64,000 nucleotides of DNA from WHSW01 sp963759295 (GCA_963759295.1 CAVWYT010000007.1:134495-198494), one strand, 5' to 3'. Positions 36,721 through 45,543 are shown, counted from the stretch's first letter. Notes: generated by a model from the sequence alone, not told the origin. Numbers and translations: made by a program.

Positions 36721-37759
36721 TGCTCGCGGACCTCGCGCTCGCGGTGCTGATCATCGCTCTCTCCGCCTACGCGGTGCTCGGCGGCGCCGATTTCGGCGCC
36801 GGATTCTGGGACCTGACCGCCGGCGGCGCCGAGCGCGGCGCTCGCCTGCGCGGCCTCGTGAAGCGGTCGATGGGCCCGGTATGGGAGGCGAACCACGTCT
36901 GGCTGATCTCGTCCTGGTGGTGCTGTGGACCTGCTTCCCGCACGCCTTCGGGCCGTTGATGGAGACCCTCTACGTGCCGCTCTTCCTCGCCGGGGTCGGG
37001 ATCATCCTGCGTGGGGCAGCCTTCGCCCTGCGCGGCGAGGCGGCGACGATCGGCGAGGCGCGGTTGCTCGGCGCGACCTTCGCGCTCTCCTCGGTGCTCA
37101 CCCCGTTCTTCCTCGGCTGCGCGGTCGGCGCCGTCGCCGCGGGCCAGGTGCCCGTCGACGGCGATCCCGGCGAGCCGTTCTCGAGCTGGACCGGGCCGAC
37201 CTCGATCTTCATCGGCGTGCTGGCGGTCGCATCCGGCGCCTACATCTCCGCGATCTTCCTCGCCGGGGACGCGAACCGCGCCGGGATGCCCGACCTCGCG
37301 TCGGCCTTCCGCCGCCGGGCGCTCGGCGCCGCGGTGGTCGCCGGCGCGCTCGCGATCGGCGGGCTCGCGGTGGTCGAATCCGACGCGTCACAGCTCTACG
37401 ACGGACTCACCTCCGGCATCGGCCTGGTGATGGTGATCGTCTCGGCGCTGGTCGGAATCCTGACGATCGGGTTGCTGTGGACGCGGCGCTTCGAGATCGC
37501 CCGCTATAGCTCCGGGATCGCGGTCGGCGCGATCCTGGTCGGCTGGGTGGTGGCGCAGCGTCCCGACTTCCTGCCGGGCGAGCTCTCGTTCCAGGATGCT
37601 GCCGCCGGCGATTCGACCCTGATCGCGACCCTCCTGGCGCTGGTGCTCGCGCTCGCGGTGATCGTGCCCTCGCTGTGGTGGCTGTTCAAGCTGGCGCTCG
37701 AGGGCCGCCTCGCCGAGCGCTTCCAGCCGATCGGCTCGCGGGAGACGGAGCAACGGTGA
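36720..37759 (+). CDS. cydB: Cytochrome bd ubiquinol oxidase subunit II, frameshifted
   Basis: About 346 residues in two frames. The start has AVLGGADFGAGFWDL and GPVWEANHVWLI. A base is missing near 36906, after which LVVLWTCFPHAFG continues in the next frame through PLFLAGVGIILRGAAFALRG and SWTGPTSIFIGVLAVASG. These are standard CydB elements. ATG overlaps the cydA stop (TGATG). It partners CydA in the inner membrane; the cydDC genes for assembly are not in the window. Confidence 0.92.
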
Positions 37760-37947
37760 GCGGCGGCCGCCTCACGCGCGCCGCGGCCGCCTGCTTCTTG
37801 GTCGGGCTCGGACTCGTGCTCCTCGTCGACCTCGGGATCGCGCGAATCGTCGGCGTGCCGTTGACCTTCGTCGGGATCGCGCTCGGCGTCACCGCGATCG
37901 CCTCCCCGGGGTTTCTCGAGGCGGATCGCGACGAAGACCGGCCGTAG
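37756..37947 (+). CDS. 63-residue membrane protein at the end of the cyd operon
   Basis: The GTG start overlaps the cydB stop as GTGA, so it is translationally coupled. Two hydrophobic segments (AAAACFLVGLGLVLLVDLGI and LTFVGIALGVTAIASPGF) are followed by an acidic tail EADRDEDRP. It is longer than the one-helix CydX/CydS accessory subunits of other bd oxidases and not obviously homologous. Its position suggests an accessory role, which is inference. Confidence 0.7.
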   Translation: MSGGRLTRAAAACFLVGLGLVLLVDLGIARIVGVPLTFVGIALGVTAIASPGFLEADRDEDRP

Positions 37948-37974
37948 CGGCCCGCCCGGCGCTCTCTCATCCGT

Positions 37975-38009
37975 GAGGCGAGCGACGGACCGACGACGAG
38001 CGTCGCCTC
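37975..38009. terminator. Possible bidirectional terminator between cyd operon and era
   Basis: GAGGCGA and TCGCCTC form a 7-bp stem around a 21-base loop between convergent genes, overlapping the era stop. No T-run is visible. Confidence 0.3.
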
Positions 38010-38964
38010 AGTCGATCCCGAGCCGGTCGAGCAACCCCTCGTCGCGACGCCAGCGCTCGCGGACGCGAACCCGGAGGTCGAGGAACACCTTCGTGCCGAG
38101 CTCGCGCTCGAGCTCCTTGCGCGCCGCGCTGCCGATCTCGCGGACCATGCGGCCGCCCTTGCCGATCAGGATCGCCTTCTGGGAATCGGTCTCGGCCCAG
38201 ACCTGGGCACGGATTTCGACCAGGCCGTCGTCGCGCTGCTCGAGCTCCTGGATTGCGACCTCGACCGCATGCGGGAGCTCCTCGTGGGTGCGGCGCAGGA
38301 CTTGCTCGCGGATCAGCTCCGCGAGGTGGACCTCGCTCGGCTGATCGGTGCGCTCGGAGGGCGGATACATGAGCGGTCCCTCCGGCAAGAGCTCGGCCAG
38401 GCGCTCGATCAGCGGCCGCACGCCGGTGCCGCGCTTGGCGGAGACCGGGAACACCTCGTCGACGACCTCGAGCCCGCCGACCTCGGCGAGCACCGCGGTG
38501 AGCTCGGGGGGGCGCAGCCGATCGATCTTGTTGACCGCGCAGATCACCGGCGTGTCGCTGGTGGCGTCGAGCATGTGCCGGGCGATGAACTGGTCGCCCG
38601 GGCCGAGTCCCTGCTCGGCGTTGACCACAAGCAGCACGGCGTCGGAGCCGGTCAGCTCGAGCTCGACGCGCCGCTGCATGCGCTCGGTGAGCACGTCGCG
38701 CGGCCGCTGCACGCCCGGCAGGTCGACGAGCACCATCTGCCAGCCTGCGGCGAGGTCGGTGGCGACGCCACGGCTGGCGCGCCGGGTCGTCTGCGGGCGG
38801 TCGGAGATGATCGCGACCTTAAAGCCGACGATCGCGTTGACCAGGGTCGACTTTCCCACGTTCGGCCGTCCGGCGAGGCCGATGAATCCGGCGCGGGTCG
38901 AACCAGGGCGTGCCGCCTCCTCCGCTTCGCGTCCGGGGGTGTCGCGGTCAGCCAAGGGACGCAA
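38008..38964 (-). CDS. era: GTPase Era
   Basis: 318 residues. G1 GLAGRPNVGKSTLVN, G2 RPQTTR, G3 VDLPGVQRPRD, G4 NKIDRL and G5 VSAKRGTG are followed by a C-terminal KH domain with ILIGKGGRMVREIG. It binds 16S rRNA and supports 30S assembly. The N terminus has about 20 extra residues. It overlaps ybeY by 17 bases in the phoH-ybeY-era order found across bacteria. Confidence 0.95.
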   Translation of the reverse strand: MRPLADRDTPGREAEEAARPGSTRAGFIGLAGRPNVGKSTLVNAIVGFKVAIISDRPQTTRRASRGVATDLAAGWQMVLVDLPGVQRPRDVLTERMQRRVELELTGSDAVLLVVNAEQGLGPGDQFIARHMLDATSDTPVICAVNKIDRLRPPELTAVLAEVGGLEVVDEVFPVSAKRGTGVRPLIERLAELLPEGPLMYPPSERTDQPSEVHLAELIREQVLRRTHEELPHAVEVAIQELEQRDDGLVEIRAQVWAETDSQKAILIGKGGRMVREIGSAARKELERELGTKVFLDLRVRVRERWRRDEGLLDRLGID

Positions 38965-39310
38965 GTATCCGTGATTGCACGGCCAGCATCTCGCCGTCGT
39001 CGGTCTCGTGGTCGAAGCCGCAGAGGTGGAGCACGCCGTGGACCGCGGCCTCGGTGAGATCGGCGGCGTGCTCGGGGCAGATCACCACGTCGCCGAGCTC
39101 GCGGGGTCCCTGCGTGGGCCCGGCGCCGTCGATCGGGAAGCTGAGCACGTCGGTCGGCTCGTCGCGGCCCCGGTACGCGCGGTTGAGCTCGCGGATCCGG
39201 CGCTCGTCGACGAGCTCGAGCGAGAGGTGGCCGTCGCGAACGTCCGCCACCTCGAGCGCCGCGAGCACGGCACGGCGCAGCTCCAACGGGACGTCGGAGG
39301 CGTCGATCAA
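38948..39310 (-). CDS. ybeY: Endoribonuclease YbeY
   Basis: 120 residues. The zinc motif HGVLHLCGFDH is intact, and RGRDEPTDVLSFP precedes it as in the family. It matures 16S rRNA 3' ends and takes part in ribosome quality control. The start overlaps phoH by 4 bases. It is shorter than many homologues but has the whole catalytic region. Confidence 0.93.
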   Translation of the reverse strand: MIDASDVPLELRRAVLAALEVADVRDGHLSLELVDERRIRELNRAYRGRDEPTDVLSFPIDGAGPTQGPRELGDVVICPEHAADLTEAAVHGVLHLCGFDHETDDGEMLAVQSRILASLG

Positions 39311-40278
39311 CTCTCGCCGCTGGGGCGCGTGTCGAGGCGGCGCTGCGAGTAGGTGTCGTAGGCGGCGACGATCCGCTGCACGAGCTGGTGGCGGACGACG
39401 TCCTCGCCACCGAAGCGGATGAACGCGATGTCCTCGACCGCGGCGAGGATCTCGCCGACGACCACCAGGCCCGACCGCTGGTCGCGTGGCAGGTCGATCT
39501 GGGTGATGTCGCCGGTGACGACCATCTTCGAGCCGAACCCGAGCCGGGTGAGGAACATCTTCATTTGCTCGGGGCTCGTGTTCTGGGCCTCGTCGAGGAT
39601 CACGAACGAGTCGTTGAGCGTCCGCCCGCGCATGAACGCCAACGGCGCGACCTCGATGATCCCGCGATCGAAGTAGGTCAAGACCCGCTCCGGGTCGAGC
39701 ATGTCGTAGAGCGCGTCGAACAGCGGCCGCAGATAGGGATCGACCTTCGCCTGGATGTCCCCGGGCAGGAAGCCGAGCCGCTCGCCCGCCTCGACGGCGG
39801 GTCGCGTGAGGATGATGCGGCTGATCTCGCGGGCGTCGAGGGCGGCGACGGCCATCGCCACGGCGAGAAACGTCTTGCCGGTCCCGGCGGGCCCGATCCC
39901 GAAGCTGACCGTGTGGTCGCGGATCGAGTCGACGTAGCGCTTCTGGTTCACGGTCTTCGGCGCCACCTTGATCGAGCGGTGGCGCCAGATCACGTCCTCG
40001 AGGATCTCCGCCGGGCGCTCCGAGGCTGCGATCGCGCCGGTCACCGTGTCCACCGTCCCGGGGGCGAGGTCGTGGCCTCGCTCGACCAGGCCGACGAGCT
40101 CATCGACCATCGTCGCGGCGCGGCTGACGTTCGCGTCGTCGCCGTCGAGCGTCAGCACGTTGCCGCGCAGGAAGACCTCGCACCCGAGGCGTCCCTCGAG
40201 CTCTCGCAGGACGGTGTCGTCCGAGCCCGCGAGCTCGGCCGCGACCGTGTTGTCGAGCGTCAGCTGGCGCCGGGCCAA
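39307..40278 (-). CDS. PhoH-like ATPase
   Basis: 323 residues. An N-terminal KH-like region precedes the ATPase: Walker A GPAGTGKTFLAVA, Walker B FVILDEAQNTSPEQMKMFLTRLGFG and MVVTGDITQIDLP. PhoH proteins are thought to act on RNA. TTG start; it lies 2 bases after the yqeY-like gene and overlaps ybeY, so yqeY-phoH-ybeY-era form one transcript. Confidence 0.92.
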   Translation of the reverse strand: MARRQLTLDNTVAAELAGSDDTVLRELEGRLGCEVFLRGNVLTLDGDDANVSRAATMVDELVGLVERGHDLAPGTVDTVTGAIAASERPAEILEDVIWRHRSIKVAPKTVNQKRYVDSIRDHTVSFGIGPAGTGKTFLAVAMAVAALDAREISRIILTRPAVEAGERLGFLPGDIQAKVDPYLRPLFDALYDMLDPERVLTYFDRGIIEVAPLAFMRGRTLNDSFVILDEAQNTSPEQMKMFLTRLGFGSKMVVTGDITQIDLPRDQRSGLVVVGEILAAVEDIAFIRFGGEDVVRHQLVQRIVAAYDTYSQRRLDTRPSGES

Positions 40279-40280
40279 AG

Positions 40281-40718
40281 CTAGCCTGGGAGCCTCTCCC
40301 GCACCGCGGCACTGACCCGCTTGCCGTCCGCGCGGCCGCCGACCCTCGGCATCACCGCGCCCATCACCTTGCCCATCTCGGCGGGACCGGAGGCTCCCGC
40401 CTCCTCAACCGCCTCGTCCACCAGCGTCGCGAGCTCGTCGTCCGACATCTCCGCGGGAAGGTAGCGCTCGATCTCGCGCGCCTCCGCCTCCTCGGCGTCG
40501 GCCCGCTCGGAGCTGCCGCCCTCGCGGTAGGCCTCGGCGGCCTCGAGGCGGCGCTTGCGCTCGCGGCGCAGCACCGCGACCTCGTCATCACCGCCCCCCT
40601 TGCGATCCTTCTGCAGCGCGTCGGCGATCATCCGCAGCACGCCGACCCGGTCTCGCTCGCCGGCCTTCATCGCCTCGCGGGTGTCCGCCTGGACGCGGTC
40701 GAGAGCCGATTCGCTCAT
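40281..40718 (-). CDS. YqeY/GatB-tail domain protein
   Basis: 145 residues. Typical start ALDRVQADTREAMKAGERDRVGVLRMI, central IERYLPAEMSDDEL and the C-terminal GKVMGAVMPRVGGRADGKRVS. The family resembles the tRNA-binding tail of GatB; its role is poorly defined. ATG 40718 lies seven bases after TACCCT and heads the phoH-era transcript. Confidence 0.9.
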   Translation of the reverse strand: MSESALDRVQADTREAMKAGERDRVGVLRMIADALQKDRKGGGDDEVAVLRRERKRRLEAAEAYREGGSSERADAEEAEAREIERYLPAEMSDDELATLVDEAVEEAGASGPAEMGKVMGAVMPRVGGRADGKRVSAAVRERLPG

Positions 40719-40725
40719 CCCGACA

Positions 40726-40731
40726 AGGGTA
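40726..40731 (-). promoter_or_regulatory. -10 box of the yqeY-phoH-ybeY-era operon
   Basis: TACCCT on the minus strand, seven bases before the ATG. Confidence 0.5.
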
Positions 40732-40809
40732 CCCGCGACCTCCCCATGACCCGACCCCGGGCGCACTGCCTCGCGAGCTCGGCGGCGTGTTGCCGGCGGC
40801 GGCGCCGGC

Positions 40810-41649
40810 TCACGGTCCCCGTGGCTGGAGCGCCACCCGCTCGACCTCGCCGAGCGGCAGTTGCAGGAAGCGTGTGCCGAGCTGGTGGAAGGCCTCCGGA
40901 TCGCCGGTGCACAGGAACCGGTAGGTGCCCTCGGAGCGATCTCGGGCAGCCATGCCGCGCGCCGCGAGCAGTCGCTGAGCGGTCGCGGCGAGCGCGTGGC
41001 CGGCACTCACCATCCGCACGTCGCGGCCGAGGATGCGCTGGAGCATCGGCGCGACCAGCGGATAGTGGGTGCAGCCGAGGATCACCGTGTCGACCCGCGC
41101 CGCGCGCAGGGGCGCGCAGTAGGAGCGCACCTTCTCGACCACCGCCTCGGAGAACGGGAAGCCGCGCTGGATGATCGCGGCAAGATCGGGCGCCGCAACC
41201 TCGGTCACGGTCAGGTCCCGGTGAGCGCGCGCGAGCGCTCGCAGGTACGCGCCGCCGGCCACCGTCGCCGGGGTCGCGAGCACTCCCACCCGGCCCGAGT
41301 CGGTGATCGCGGCGGCGATCTCGGCCTCGGGCTCGATCACCGCGACAACCTCCACCCCGCGCTCGCGGGCGAGCGCGCGGGCCGTCTCGAGTCCAGCGGC
41401 CGAAGCCGAGTTGCAGGCGATCACGATCAGCTTCGTGCCGCGGTCGAGCAGGAAGGCGGTGTCGCCGCGCACGCAGTCGCGCAGCTCCTCGTCGGTCTTG
41501 GCGCCATAGGGGAAGCGAGCGTCGTCGCCGAGATAGACGTAGTCCTCCTCGGGCAGCGAGACCAGGAACTCGTGCAGGACGGTGAGGCCGCCGACGCCGG
41601 AGTCGAAGACGGCGATCGGCAGCGACGGGTCGGGCCTCTCTGACCTCAT
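40810..41649 (-). CDS. murI: Glutamate racemase
   Basis: 279 residues. Both catalytic Cys are present, in IACNSASAAG and LGCTHYPLVAPML. The N terminus has AVFDSGVGGLTVL and YLGDDARFPYG. It makes D-glutamate for peptidoglycan. The ATG overlaps by 2 bases the start of the divergent Ser-repeat gene. The next minus-strand gene starts 91 bases further on with its own -10 box. Confidence 0.94.
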   Translation of the reverse strand: MRSERPDPSLPIAVFDSGVGGLTVLHEFLVSLPEEDYVYLGDDARFPYGAKTDEELRDCVRGDTAFLLDRGTKLIVIACNSASAAGLETARALARERGVEVVAVIEPEAEIAAAITDSGRVGVLATPATVAGGAYLRALARAHRDLTVTEVAAPDLAAIIQRGFPFSEAVVEKVRSYCAPLRAARVDTVILGCTHYPLVAPMLQRILGRDVRMVSAGHALAATAQRLLAARGMAARDRSEGTYRFLCTGDPEAFHQLGTRFLQLPLGEVERVALQPRGP

Positions 41650-42004
41650 GGTGGCGAATGATCGCGGGTGGGAGACTGCAAGCGTGAACGGATCCGGGCA
41701 AACGGGCTCGACGCTGTCGCTGTGGTCCGAGGACTCGGTGCTGTCGGTCGCTTCGAAGGGATCGGTGCTCTCGATCGGCTCGGTCGGGTCGTTGCTCTCG
41801 ATCGGCTCGCTGGGGTCGGCAGCGTCGGCGTTCTCGGTCGCCTCGGTGGCGTCCCTCGGGTCGGCGATGTCGGCCGCCTCGCGCTCATCGGCGATGTCGT
41901 ACGCGAGTCGCGGTGCGGTGATGGGCGAGGAGCGCTCGGGCGCCGGCCTGATTGCGGCCGCGGCGCTGATCGTCGCGGGGATCGCGATCGGCTCACGCGC
42001 CTAG
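41648..42004 (+). CDS. Ser-x-x triplet-repeat protein with C-terminal membrane helix
   Basis: 118 residues from ATG 41648; GTG 41684 is an alternative that avoids overlap with murI. From residue 21 to 87 every third residue is Ser without exception, 23 triplets in a row, with a nine-residue superperiod such as GSVLSIGSV. Then RGAVMGEERSG and a C-terminal hydrophobic helix (AGLIAAAALIVAGIAIGS). The strict period suggests a solenoid or three-fold helix anchored at its C terminus. No known family is recognised with confidence. The divergent partner is murI. Confidence 0.65.
   Translation: MVANDRGWETASVNGSGQTGSTLSLWSEDSVLSVASKGSVLSIGSVGSLLSIGSLGSAASAFSVASVASLGSAMSAASRSSAMSYASRGAVMGEERSGAGLIAAAALIVAGIAIGSRA
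41705..41911 (+). repeat. Triplet (Ser-x-x) coding repeat, 27-base superperiod
   Basis: TCG recurs every nine bases through most of this stretch, and near-identical 27-base units containing GTGCTCTCGATCGGCTCG-like sequence occur at about 41759-41812. The repeat is coding and explains the whole low-complexity region. Confidence 0.8.
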
Positions 42005-42042
42005 TCGCGCAGGCCGGGGCCGCGGGTCGGGCGTGGCGCGGC

Positions 42043-42537
42043 TCAGAGGAACGGCTTCGCGACCATCACGTAGACGGTCAGGATCACGATCAGCCCCGCG
42101 ATCGGGCCCATGCGCGCCATCTTCGCGCCGACCTCGTCGAACTCGCGGCTGAAACGCACCTCGCCGCCGCCCGCCGTTTCGATGTCGCGGCGCGCGAGCC
42201 GCTCGGCGCGGCGCTCGTTCGGAAGGAAGAACCCGTGCAGGAGCCCGAGCAGGACGATGATCGCGACGATCCCCCAGGCGACGAAGAAGTAGCCGAAGTT
42301 CCAGGCGTCCGACGCCAGGTAGAGGCCGGTCAGAAGGACCACGGTCGCGCCGATGGTCACGAACGAGCGATCGATTCGCTGCAGGACCCTGTAGATCACC
42401 GGCACGCTTCGGGGATCGTCGCGCGCCGCGATCGCGAGGAAGACGCCATAGGCGAAGGTCGGGCCGAAGGCGACCACGACCGAGCTGACGTGCACCCAGA
42501 GGACGACGTCGTAGAACGTCACCGCGACCGTGACCAC
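42043..42537 (-). CDS. Integral membrane protein, DUF2269-like
   Basis: 164 residues with four hydrophobic segments and a cytoplasmic Arg/Glu-rich loop (NERRAERLARRDIETAG). The first helix VTFYDVVLWVHVSSVVVAFGP carries a His, as in DUF2269-type and related putative haem-binding membrane proteins. It follows prmA by 9 bases at the end of the hrcA-dnaJ-prmA transcript. Function unknown. Confidence 0.7.
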   Translation of the reverse strand: MVTVAVTFYDVVLWVHVSSVVVAFGPTFAYGVFLAIAARDDPRSVPVIYRVLQRIDRSFVTIGATVVLLTGLYLASDAWNFGYFFVAWGIVAIIVLLGLLHGFFLPNERRAERLARRDIETAGGGEVRFSREFDEVGAKMARMGPIAGLIVILTVYVMVAKPFL

Positions 42538-42546
42538 GACGCCACC

Positions 42547-43425
42547 CTACCCCGAGGCGAGGTCGGAATCCGGGCCACGGCAGAGCAGCGCCGCCCAGTC
42601 GCCGCGACCACGCCTCTCTCGCTCCCCGAGTCCGGCGGCCGCCAGCACGGCGGCGACCTCGTCGACCTCGTCCGCCAGCAGCCCCGAGCAGACGAGCGTC
42701 CGCGGAGGCGCGTCGAGGCGGCAGGCGACGGCGCGCAGCAGCGGCGCGGTCAGGTTGGCGACCACCGTCGGCGCCCGCGGCGGCGCGGATTCGCGCAGGT
42801 TGACACGCTCGAGCTCGAGCGCGACCTCGTTCGCTCGTGCGTTGGCGCCCGCGGCCTCGAGCGCGGCGAGCTCGCTGTCGCAGCCGATCACCGGGCCCCA
42901 GCCGAGCTTCGAGGCCGCGATCGCGAGCACGCCCGAACCCGTGCCGAGATCGGCGAGCGGGCCCGAGGCCTCGCCGGCCTCGGCGAGCTCGAGCAGCAGC
43001 TCTAGGCACAAGGTCGTGGTTGCGTGCGCTCCGGTGCCGAACGCCTGCCCGGGGTCGATGACGACATCCATGCCCGGCGCCTCCTCCGCTGCGTGCCCGG
43101 GGGTGCCGGGGCCCGCTGGGGGATGCGGGAGCCAGGAGGGTCGGACGACGAGCCGGCCGTCCGCGATCACGACCGGGCGGTGGAAGTCGCGCCAGCGGTC
43201 CGCCCAGTCGTCCGGGATCACCGTGGAGGTGATCTCGACGACGCCACCGCCCGCCGCGGCCGCTATCTGGGGCAGATCGGGTAGCTCGCCCTCAGGCCCG
43301 TAGATCGCGTACTCGACCCAGCCATCGCCCCGGTCCTCCTCCACGCCCCCTGGGGCGAGCTCGAGCAGGTCGACGAGCACCCGTTCCGCGAGCTCGGCCC
43401 GACAGCGGAGCGCGAGCCGGATCAA
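42547..43425 (-). CDS. prmA: Ribosomal protein L11 methyltransferase
   Basis: 292 residues. PrmA signatures: VVIDPGQAFGTGAHATT, the SAM motif LADLGTGSGVLAIAASKLG and the NPPY-like VVANLTAPLL. The N-terminal part binds L11. It trimethylates L11. GTGA-type overlap with dnaJ; the order hrcA-dnaJ-prmA is common in Gram-positive bacteria. Confidence 0.9.
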   Translation of the reverse strand: MIRLALRCRAELAERVLVDLLELAPGGVEEDRGDGWVEYAIYGPEGELPDLPQIAAAAGGGVVEITSTVIPDDWADRWRDFHRPVVIADGRLVVRPSWLPHPPAGPGTPGHAAEEAPGMDVVIDPGQAFGTGAHATTTLCLELLLELAEAGEASGPLADLGTGSGVLAIAASKLGWGPVIGCDSELAALEAAGANARANEVALELERVNLRESAPPRAPTVVANLTAPLLRAVACRLDAPPRTLVCSGLLADEVDEVAAVLAAAGLGERERRGRGDWAALLCRGPDSDLASG

Positions 43426-44498
43426 GTCCCCCCGTCGCCGTTGAGCGACTCGTGCAGCCGCACGGCCAGCTCGCGCTGGTCCTTGGACAGCTCTTCGGGG
43501 ACGACGAGATCGACCAGCACGTGCTCGTCGCCGCGTCGCCGGCCCCGCAGACCCGGCAGCCCGAGCCCGCGGAGGGTGATCGTGTGGCCGGCCTGGGCGC
43601 CGGCGGGAATCTCGACACTGCGGTCCCCGTCGAGGGTCGGCACCGAGATCGAGCCGCCGACCATCGCCAGCGTCGCGGGCACCTTCGCGACCGCGATCAG
43701 GTCCTCGCCGCGGCGCTCGAAGCGCGAGTCCTCGGCCACTCGCACGAGCACGTAGAGGTCACCGGACGGCGCGCCGCTCTCGCCCGCGTGCCCGGCGCCG
43801 GAGATCCGGATCCGCTGGCCGGTTTCGATCCCGGCCGGGATGTCGACGTCCCAGGTCCGCCGGCCCGCGGTGCGCCCCGCACCGTCGCAGACCTCGCACG
43901 GCTGCTCGGCGATCCGCCCGTCGCCGTCGCAGCTCGGGCAGGCGCCGGTCTGCACGAGCTGACCGAACGCCGTGCGCCGGACCTGCTGCACGCGCCCCGA
44001 GCCGCCGCACGTCTCGCAGGTCCGGATCGGGGTCCCCGGCTCCGCCCCGTTGCCGCGACAGTGCTCGCAGACCGTAACCGCCTCGAAGCTGATCTCGCGG
44101 CTCGCGCCGGTCAGCACCTCCTCGAGCGAGACCTCGACCTCGACGCCGACGTCCGCCCCCGCCCGCGGCCCGGCTCGACCGCCGAAGAGGTCGGAGAACA
44201 GCGAGTCGCCCTGGCCGAAGAACGCCGAGAGGATGTCGTCGAAATTGCCCGCGGTGTGCGGCGACCAGCCGCCGCTGCGCAGGCCCGCGTGCCCGTAGGC
44301 GTCGTAGGTGCGTCGGCGATCGGCGTCGGAGAGCACCTCATAGGCCTCGGCCGCCTCCTTGAACTTCGCCTCCGCTTCCGGATCGTGCCGGTTGACGTCC
44401 GGGTGCAGGTCGCGGGCAAGGCGGCGGAACGCCCGCTTGACGTCCCGCTCGCTGGCGCCCCGATCGACGCCGAGCACCTCGTAGTAGTCCCGTGCCAA
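43422..44498 (-). CDS. dnaJ: Chaperone protein DnaJ
   Basis: 358 residues. J domain with DLHPDVN (HPD), a short Gly/Phe region (FGQGDSLFSDLFGG), four zinc-finger repeats (CEHCRGNG, CETCGGSG, CPSCDGDG, CEVCDGAG) and a C-terminal substrate domain ending VVPEELSKDQRELAVRLHES. It delivers substrates to DnaK and stimulates its ATPase. It is 6 bases after hrcA. Confidence 0.95.
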   Translation of the reverse strand: MARDYYEVLGVDRGASERDVKRAFRRLARDLHPDVNRHDPEAEAKFKEAAEAYEVLSDADRRRTYDAYGHAGLRSGGWSPHTAGNFDDILSAFFGQGDSLFSDLFGGRAGPRAGADVGVEVEVSLEEVLTGASREISFEAVTVCEHCRGNGAEPGTPIRTCETCGGSGRVQQVRRTAFGQLVQTGACPSCDGDGRIAEQPCEVCDGAGRTAGRRTWDVDIPAGIETGQRIRISGAGHAGESGAPSGDLYVLVRVAEDSRFERRGEDLIAVAKVPATLAMVGGSISVPTLDGDRSVEIPAGAQAGHTITLRGLGLPGLRGRRRGDEHVLVDLVVPEELSKDQRELAVRLHESLNGDGGT

Positions 44499-44504
44499 GA
44501 GCGC

Positions 44505-45527
44505 CTACCCGTACATCGATTCGAAGAAGCGGGACAGCTCGCCGGCGGCCTCGCGCACGGAAGCGATCGCGGTCGCGTAGTCCATTCGCAGCGGCCCGAC
44601 CACCCCGACAGCGCCGAGGTTGCGGTAGCCGAGGCCGTAGTTGGCGCCGACGACGCTCACCGAGCGGAGCTCCGGCGACGGGTTCTCGCCGCCGATCCAC
44701 ATGAACACCGAGCGCTCGTCGAGCGTCGAGCGCAGGACCTCGAGCAGGTTCGCGCGCCGCTCCAACGCCCGCATCAGAGCATCGGCCCTCGGCAGATCGG
44801 GCGCGTGCTCCTCGGAGAGCAGCCGTGCGGCCCCCTCTACGTAGAGATCGCTCTCTGCCTCCTCCTCGAGCCCGGTCAACCCGGCACGAATCTCGTTCAA
44901 GAACCCCACCTCGGCCGGTCCGAGCTCTGGATCGTCGAGCCGATCGCCGGTCATCCTGGCGCCGAGCGCGAGGCCCGAGAGCCGCTCGTTGAGGAAGCTC
45001 GACGCCCACTGGACGAGCCCCGGATCGACTGGGCCCGCGAAGTTGAAGACGCGCTTGGTCACCGCGCCGTTGGAGGCGATCACGACCACCATCACGATCT
45101 GCGGCTGGAGCTGGAGCACCTCGACGCGGTGAACGCGCGCCGCGGACGGCGGCGGAGCGGTGGCGACCGCGAGCAGGTCGGTCACCCGCGACAGCGTGGC
45201 CGCGGTCTCGCGCAGGGCCTCCTCGATCTCGCGGCGCATCCGCGAGAGGTCGAGCGTGCCCCTGACCGGCCCGGGCTTGGCGCCCGCGGCGAGCACGGCG
45301 TCGGCGTAGAAGCGGTAGCCATGGTCCGTCGGTACCCGCCCGGCGGAAGTGTGAGGGTGGGTCAGGTATCCGTCGCGCTCGAGCTCGGCGAGCTCGGCGC
45401 GCACCGTCGAGGGACCCCACTCGATATCGCCCGCCTCGGCGATCGTCGCCGAGCCGACCGGGGTGCCGGATTCGAGGTAGGCGTCGACCACGTACCGGAG
45501 AATCCGCTGCTGGCGCTCGCTGAGCAT
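44505..45527 (-). CDS. hrcA: Heat-inducible transcription repressor HrcA
   Basis: 340 residues. Start MLSERQQRILRYVVDAYLESGTPVGS, winged helix with SSTVRAELAELERDGYLTHPHTSAGRVPTD-type sequence, and the C-terminal VGANYGLGYRNLGAVGVVGPLRMDY. It represses chaperone genes by binding CIRCE. No CIRCE element lies in the 24-base gap upstream, so control of this operon by HrcA is not evident. ATG follows TAGAAT by six bases. Confidence 0.95.
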   Translation of the reverse strand: MLSERQQRILRYVVDAYLESGTPVGSATIAEAGDIEWGPSTVRAELAELERDGYLTHPHTSAGRVPTDHGYRFYADAVLAAGAKPGPVRGTLDLSRMRREIEEALRETAATLSRVTDLLAVATAPPPSAARVHRVEVLQLQPQIVMVVVIASNGAVTKRVFNFAGPVDPGLVQWASSFLNERLSGLALGARMTGDRLDDPELGPAEVGFLNEIRAGLTGLEEEAESDLYVEGAARLLSEEHAPDLPRADALMRALERRANLLEVLRSTLDERSVFMWIGGENPSPELRSVSVVGANYGLGYRNLGAVGVVGPLRMDYATAIASVREAAGELSRFFESMYG

Positions 45528-45533
45528 GGATCG

Positions 45534-45543
45534 ATTCTAGGAT
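45534..45543. promoter_or_regulatory. Overlapping divergent -10 boxes (hrcA and peroxiredoxin)
   Basis: ATTCTAGGAT contains TAGAAT on the minus strand (45534-45539, six bases before hrcA) and TAGGAT on the plus strand (45538-45543, eight bases before the peroxiredoxin GTG). The two share two base pairs, forming a symmetric bidirectional promoter core. Confidence 0.55.

Noticed and set aside
41705..41911. CRISPR-like or intergenic tandem repeat
   Set aside because: The period is 9 and 27 bases, has no spacers and is fully explained by the Ser-x-x coding repeat.
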